Assembly: GCA_016785225.1 (NCBI GenBank)
Contig: JAFBJZ010000958.1
Coordinates: 1,029,001-1,093,000 of the forward strand
Direction: 5' to 3'
DNA length: 64,000 nucleotides
Source of the DNA: Psettodes erumei
Lineage: Eukaryota; Chordata; Actinopteri; Pleuronectiformes; Psettodidae
In this document: positions 59,206 through 64,000 of the stretch, piece by piece
Position numbering within the stretch: the stretch's first letter is position 1
Layout of the letters: each line of letters begins with the position of its first letter
Notes under the pieces: generated by a model
What the model was told of the DNA's origin: nothing
The model's database searches: none
Seen by the model: the letters and a program-made list of their open reading frames with translations, nothing else
Translations under genes and position numbers: made by a program

Positions 59206-60436
59206 CTGGGAAGAGGAAATCTTCAGTAAATACACAAAATGCTAAATAGTTTGGGCCATTATGTTGATTAACTAGGGCTTAATGAGGTTTCTTACCTGCT
59301 CAGGATAGTGTGCACCAGGTCCTGGTTTCTTTGTGGTTTCACCAGGAACAAAGTTGCGGCCTGCCATGCTGTACTGGGGAGCTTTCTCCCTGTAAATACA
59401 AGGGTCCACAACTTTGTAGGCTGCAGGGCCAGGTGACTGGAGAAGAAATAAAATATATCTATAAATCACAAGATTTGAAGATTTCTTTTTAAGTAAATTG
59501 TTTTCATGACCATGCTTATGTACCTTCTTCAGGTCCTCATGGAATGTTCCTTTTTTGTTGCGGCCAAAAACTGAGTAGGAGGGAGCTAAAGATTTGGTCA
59601 CAGTTTTGTGGCCGAGCAGAGGGGGCAGAGTGTACGAAGCTGGACCTGCAGAATTAGCCATAGGTGAAGTTTATATTCTTTGTGCCATGATACTTTGTAA
59701 GTTTGTTTGTACTTTGTGCAGTTTGTTACCTGGTGTGTTTTTAGCCTTGATGTCGTTCAACCTCTTGGAAAAAGAATAAGCTGGAGCAGAGTGGTAGATG
59801 GTCTTGGTTGAATGCTCTAGGGAGTGCTTTCCTGAAACACAAAAGAAAGTGATTTAAGACATTGCTGACACAAACAACTCAAATGGCAATAGTCCACATC
59901 GTATCAAAACCGGCATATTGTCAGCTTTAGGTAGGTAGTTTGCCTGTACTGAATAACAGCAGTATTTTATATCCACATGCTTTTCCAACTTGGATGAAGA
60001 ATTGTCAGGGTTTTTGCTGACCTGGTCCAGGGGTCCGGAACAATTCTGGTTCCTTTGTGCGGCCTCTGAGAGAAAATGCTGGAGCGGAATCTCGGCCCTT
60101 TCTGGTGATGTTGGAGGGGATCAGGTATTTTGGTCCAGGGGAACAATTAGAACTGGCCCAATCATAACGTTTCCCAAAGCCGTATGCTGGTGCTTTTTGT
60201 TTAGTCGGGTCATGATTAGAAACACCTTTATGAAACAAGGACAGTCAGTGTCAATAATAATAATAATCACAATTATTTTTGGTTTTGGTTGTGAAAAAAG
60301 GCTTAAAGACCATTTTGGCTATACCTGTGAGTGTGGGCAGTGCATACTTGGGTCCTGGGCTACCATAGTCAGCAGCTATGGGCCCTCTTGGCCTGTGGGG
60401 CCTCCACGTTCCAACCCTAGGGTCAGTCCTTTCCAT
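59113..60436 (-). CDS. odf3b: Outer dense fibre protein 3 / CIMAP1 family (SHIPPO repeats), 6 coding exons
   Basis: Six coding exons join in frame to 774 nt (257 aa; human ODF3 is 254 aa). Family members bind ciliary and sperm-tail microtubules. The start reads GTWRPHRPRGPIAADYGSPG, the family hallmark, and SHIPPO-type Pro-Gly-Pro repeats follow: SPGPKY twice, TPGPG, TPGPASY, SPGPAAY and KPGPGAHYPEQ. It ends FGVRHSEYISPL, again typical. Similarity looks slightly closer to ODF3B than to ODF3, so the symbol is tentative. Introns are short (83 to 190 bp). A DIRS element begins about 43 bp past the stop codon. No break was seen. Confidence 0.9.
59296..59436 (-). CDS. odf3b: odf3b-like coding exon 5
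   Basis: 141 nt, phase 0 to 0: SPGPAAYKVVDP, APQYSMAGRNFVPG and KPGPGAHYPEQ. Confidence 0.92.
59524..59645 (-). CDS. odf3b: odf3b-like coding exon 4
   Basis: 122 nt, phase 1 in and 0 out: PASYTLPPLLG, APSYSVFGRNKKGTFHEDLK. Confidence 0.9.
59730..59831 (-). CDS. odf3b: odf3b-like coding exon 3
   Basis: 102 nt, phase 1 to 1: SAPAYSFSKRLNDIKAKNTP. Too short to stand out as an open frame; found by splice-phase matching. Confidence 0.87.
60022..60225 (-). CDS. odf3b: odf3b-like coding exon 2
   Basis: 204 nt, phase 1 to 1: KQKAPAYGFGKRYDW, CSPGPKYLIP and APAFSLRGRTKEPELF, two SHIPPO units. Confidence 0.9.
60325..60436 (-). CDS. odf3b: odf3b-like exon with start codon
   Basis: 112 nt, phase 0 in and 1 out. 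The ATG lies just after an acceptor (CTCTCAAG), so a noncoding exon probably precedes it. Donor is GTATAG. Confidence 0.88.
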
Positions 60437-60501
60437 TACCTTGAGAGAAAGACATAGACTTAGTGACGTGAAATCCAGAAGCTAGTGCTTACTACACTTC
60501 T

Positions 60502-60566
60502 ACACATCAGTAACAGAAGTTACTGATGTGTCTGTACTGATCAGTAACAGAAGTTACTGATGTGTA
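60502..60566. repeat. Two copies of a short perfect hairpin
   Basis: acacatcagtaac (60502-60514), AGAA loop, then its exact complement (60519-60531). The inner 9-bp arms with the same loop repeat at 60540-60561. Lies between the putative noncoding exon and the start codon exon. Confidence 0.85.
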
Positions 60567-61007
60567 GTTGTTTTTGTACAATATCAACTGGTGGAAAATG
60601 TTTTAGACCAACCAATTTATTGTAATTGTAAGAAAACATGACCTTGAACTCACTGACTATGTTCAAAAGGTCAAGACTAAAATAGTCAGATTTATCAACA
60701 GTTACTATTTTTAATTCCACAAATTTTGCATGTTTTTAATGCTCCTAAGTTTGGAAGAATTGACAAGTTTACCATGGGTAAAAAACCAACAAAACATCAA
60801 ATCAAAAACATAAAAACATGAAAAGTCTAAGTTACTGGATCATAAATTAATCTGTTGGAAAAGTTACTGCTCGTAATTTGTACATTTATAAATACCCATA
60901 GACTATCATACACCCACACAGAAACCTGTCACAAAACCAAAGGGCATCTACAATATCAGTGACTGCTTACACTTTACTTCATAAATAGATTTAAAAAAAA
61001 TTACCTT

Positions 61008-61090
61008 GCAGAAATCCTGATCTTGCTGTGAATGTCTGTGGCTGTTACACTTGGAAGTCAGCATCTGCTTTGAAGTTGAACACTGATTGT
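61008..61090 (-). other. odf3b: Possible noncoding first exon of odf3b-like
   Basis: A strong donor (CTGCAAG then GTAATT on the minus strand, exon edge at 61008) pairs with the acceptor just before the start codon exon. The upper end is an estimate from the promoter elements next to it. Confidence 0.5.
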
Positions 61091-61092
61091 TC

Positions 61093-61133
61093 ATTGGCTC
61101 TTAATATCTTGTTGACTACGTTGCCATGGAGAT
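61093..61133 (-). promoter_or_regulatory. odf3b: X-box and CCAAT box of odf3b-like promoter
   Basis: Plus strand gttgccatggagat (61120-61133) has one perfect and one imperfect half of the RFX X-box (GTTGCCATGGCAAC). On the gene strand it is followed by CCAAT (61097-61093). RFX factors drive ciliary and sperm-tail genes, which fits the product. Confidence 0.55.
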
Positions 61134-61206
61134 GACTCTTTGATCAGCATGTTAAACACATATTTGCTATATTTAGTTTGTGTGTGTGTGTGTGTGCCAA
61201 ACAGTT

Positions 61207-61757
61207 AATTTTTTTTATGAACATATATTTATTGAATTTTTTACGGTTTAGAAAAATACACTGACAAAGCATATAACAATCAAACTATAAAAGAATCCAC
61301 TGCTCCCACCCCAAAGGAGAAACAAATAACCTGAACCTACGAACAAAACAAAGCACAAAGCTGGGCAACGACACACAGATACATATATACATACACAGTT
61401 TAGCATCATATGATCAAGACATTGACAGGTGGGGACATGTCAACTTCAAGTCACCAAAGTCTCCTCAACTCCACAGTTCTCCAAAAATGCAAGAAAGGGA
61501 TTCCAAATCTCTTTGAATTTGACTGATTTCTTTTTCATTGTGTTTAACTTTTCAAGAACAAGACATGATGATAGTTCTTTCAGCCAACGACCGATCGTAG
61601 GTCTTCTGACATCTTTCCAGCAGAGAGAAAAAAAGCATCTAGCTTGTATTAAACACAAATCAGTAATTTTCTTCTCTTTACTGTTTAGCATAGAGTCTTT
61701 TGGATACAAATTAAGAATACAAAGTAAAGGACAATCGGGTATTGGATTCAAGGTCAT
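61207..61757 (-). mobile_element. L1-type LINE 3' fragment, antisense
   Basis: The minus-strand frame (61757-61446) reads the last part of an L1-like ORF2: CPLLCILNLYPKDSML, IQARCFFSLCWKD and IGRWLKELSS, FKEIWNPFLAFLE. It ends downstream in an AT-rich tail near 61207. It meets the plus-strand L1 fragment head to head at about 61765. Confidence 0.75.
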
Positions 61758-61772
61758 CTGAGAAATGCATTT

Positions 61773-62520
61773 CTTCTAAACCACAACCACCTTCAGAAAT
61801 CACTCATCTCTAAAGTTTATGATGAAATCCTGTCTTTTCATTGCTCTCCAGTTACTAGAGTCAAGGCTGCTTGGGGACAAGAACTGGGTATACATCTGGG
61901 TGATGACTGGTGGGACACTGCTCTGAAGAAAATTTAAACGAGCTCACCTTGTGCTCGTCTCACACTCATACAGTTTAAAGTATTGTTTAGAGTCCATTTT
62001 TCCAAAACTCGTCTGTCACAGATGTATCCCAACATCACTAACAAATGCGACAAATGCCATGCCTCGTCTTGCAACTTAACTCATATGTTTTACTCTTGTT
62101 CGTTACTTTCTCACTTCTGGCAGAATTATTTTGATACCATGTCAAAAATACTTTCAATGACCATAAAAGTCTCCCCCCATGTCGCCATATTCAGGCTCCC
62201 AGAAGACCATAACCGGTTTACCTCTACCCAATTAGAAAAATAAATAGCTTCCCTTCTTAACATTTTTTCACTCTCTTCAGTCTCTCCCTCCTGAACCTCC
62301 CCCTTTTTTCTTTTTCTTCTTACCTTTATTATTATTATTTATTTATTTTTCTCTTCTCCTGTCTTTTGGCTTCCCTTGAATGTTTGGTTATACCCTGTAG
62401 CTAAAACACTTATTCACTTATTACATTCAAGAATCATCAGTTACTCGTTTATTTATTTAGTTTATTTAATTTTTTTTTTTTTTTGATTTGCACATTGTTT
62501 GTTTATCGCACGGTCATGTT
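61773..62520 (+). mobile_element. L1-type LINE 3' fragment in second DIRS copy
   Basis: Same fragment as 50811-51560, including the long T run before the DIRS sequence resumes. Landmarks FKVLFRVHFSKTRLSQMYPN, NLTHMF and SPHVAIFRLP. Confidence 0.8.
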
Positions 62521-63237
62521 CCTATTGAGAAAGCTTTCAGGACATGTCTCGCGTTTTTTTATCCGGGCAAGTCTATTCCATTCAGATTGTGGCTTCGGTT
62601 ACTCGGGGTGATAGCGTCTGCCACCCTCGTAGTCCGTTTGGGTTGCCTCCACATGAGGGAATTCCAGCTTTGGGTGGCCTCATGCGGGCTGGATCCCGTG
62701 TGCCATGGCTTGTGGAGGGTGATGGTCACACTGGGGTGTGCCAGGGTGCTGCGCCACTGGCAGGCCCCGCCCTTTCTGACACAAGGGGTGCCCATGGGCT
62801 CCGTCTTGTCCAGGAAGGTGGTCACTACGGACGCCAGCCTGACAAGTTGGGGCGGAATTCACGAGGGTTGATCTGTGGGGGGCTGCTGGAGTGTGGACCT
62901 CCAGCAGTCTCACATAAATTTTCTGGAACTTTCAGCGGTGTTCCTCACCCTGAAACATTTCCTTCCGTCTCTCATGGGTCATCATGTCCTGGTGAGGACG
63001 GACAATACGACGATGGTAGCATACATCAATCGTCAAGGGGGGCAGCGCTCCTGTCGGTTGCACATGCCGGCACGCAAACTGATCCTGTGTAGCTGCGGTC
63101 ATCTCCTCTTGGATATATCGGTTGCTGTGTGCTCAGCCTTGGCAGCTCCCACTGCGCAGGGACCTGCTATCGCAGGGGGGGAGGGACGATCTTCCACCCG
63201 CACCTGGAACGCCTGGCATTGTGGACTTGGTCCCTGA
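62521..63237 (+). pseudogene. DIRS RT thumb and RNase H region, second copy
   Basis: KAFRTCLAFF, SVLSRKVVTTDASLTSW, HINFLELSAVFLTLKHFLP and VRTDNTTMVAYINRQGG, with a TGA near 62873 as in the first copy. Confidence 0.8.
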
Positions 63238-63784
63238 GTGGCTCAATTTGTTGGCTGTGAGACTGTCACAGCATGTGATTTCCACTATACAAAGTGCTCG
63301 GGCCTCCTCCACTAGGTCTTTGTATGACTGTACGTGGAGAGTGTTTGAAGGGTGGTGTCACAGAAATGGCCACGTTCCTTTTCAGTGTCCTGTGGGTGTG
63401 ATATTGTCATTCTTGCAGGACCTGACTGACAAACAGAAAGCCTTCTCCTCAATTAAGGTGTACTTGGCAGCTATCGCCACCTGTCATGTGGGGTTTGGGA
63501 AGCAAACGGTGAGCCAGCACCCACTGGTTTGCCGTTTTATGAAGGGAGCGCGCAGGCTTCTTCCCGTGTCCAGACCACTGGTACCACCATGGGATCTGGC
63601 TGTGGTTCTAGAGGGACTTAAAGGCCCTCCTTTTGAGCCACTGGAGGGAGCAGACTTGAAACACGTATGTGCTGCAGCGTGTTGGTCTATAGGCTGGATG
63701 TCTCCGCTCCGTGCTTGGCACACACGGTTTTGCTGTCCTGATTGGAACGGGGTACCTTCCTGTGGGTTGGAGGATGCTGGATAA
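63122..63784 (+). pseudogene. DIRS tyrosine recombinase, core deleted
   Basis: The N-terminal DNA-binding half is readable (ISTIQSARASSTRSLYDCTW, GVILSFLQDLTDKQKAFSSI, KVYLAAIATCHVG). After GADLKHV it jumps to CAAACWS, which in related elements lies near the C-terminus. The catalytic middle with the active-site Arg and His residues is therefore missing. Confidence 0.75.
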
Positions 63785-64000
63785 GCTTGTCTGACAATAC
63801 GGGAGCTACGAAAAACCCATAGTGAGACATTGAGCGAAATATTATGAAAGAGAACTTTAAGTTATTTACATAACCCCGGTTCTCTGAGTAATATGAGTGA
63901 GATGTTTCACCAGACACCCCTTCTTGCTTGGCCGAGTGAGAAGAGGTGCTTATCTTGAATGACGTGGTGCCGTGAACATGAACTATTTAAGGTGGGTGGG

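Larger units (their letters stand above)
61773..64000 (+). mobile_element. Second DIRS copy with internal L1 fragment, runs off window
   Basis: Aligns with 50811-52259 at high identity by eye (L1 fragment, RT thumb, RNase H). It then continues without the LTR composite into the tyrosine recombinase region and the terminal inverted region (from about 63815). The left terminal region, gag and RT core are missing. Confidence 0.85.

Overview
This window comes from a vertebrate nuclear genome, most likely a percomorph-type teleost fish. The evidence is a compact two-gene layout with many short, GT-AG spliced exons, and repeat families typical of fish: Tc1-like transposons, a DIRS element with a tyrosine recombinase, restriction-endonuclease-type and L2/Rex1-type LINEs, and the MITE built around a 'gttagcttagcttagc' core. 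No bacterial operon, rRNA, tRNA or CRISPR array was seen.

Positions 46876 to 2973 (minus strand) hold a complete ABCC3 (MRP3) type ABC exporter gene. I could assemble 31 coding exons with matching phases. They give 4641 nt, a predicted protein of 1546 aa with the layout TMD0-L0-TMD1-NBD1-TMD2-NBD2. The C-terminus and the NBD1-TMD2 linker read like ABCC3 rather than ABCC1 or ABCC2. The introns carry most of the transposons: a Tc1-like copy in intron 10, and a LINE plus a second Tc1-like copy in intron 3.

The most striking signal lies inside abcc3. Exon 23 (11033-11343), which encodes the TM13-TM14 part of TMD2, has a second divergent version 1.3 kb downstream (9412-9725). Both have open frames, good splice sites and identical phases (1 in, 0 out). 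Each is 2 modulo 3 in length, so using both or neither breaks the frame. This looks like a mutually exclusive exon pair that would swap part of the substrate pathway, resembling the known arrangement in insect MRP genes.

Positions 46.9-49.5 kb are the GC-rich abcc3 5' flank, a (CT)n tract, and a dispersed repeat interrupted by a solo-LTR-like insertion with a 5-bp target duplication. Positions 49.47-59.07 kb are a nested mobile-element cluster. A dead DIRS element is cut in two by a 6.3-kb LTR-type composite. That composite holds gag/protease remnants, two head-to-head LTRs carrying a 48-bp minisatellite, and an L2/Rex1-like LINE.

Positions 60436-59113 (minus strand) hold a complete six-exon ODF3/CIMAP1-family gene (257 aa), a SHIPPO-repeat protein of sperm flagella and cilia. 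It has a likely upstream noncoding exon and an RFX X-box/CCAAT promoter near 61.1 kb. From 61.2 kb to the end lie an antisense L1-type fragment and a second DIRS copy. That copy carries the same internal L1 fragment as the first and serves as the empty-site control for the LTR insertion.
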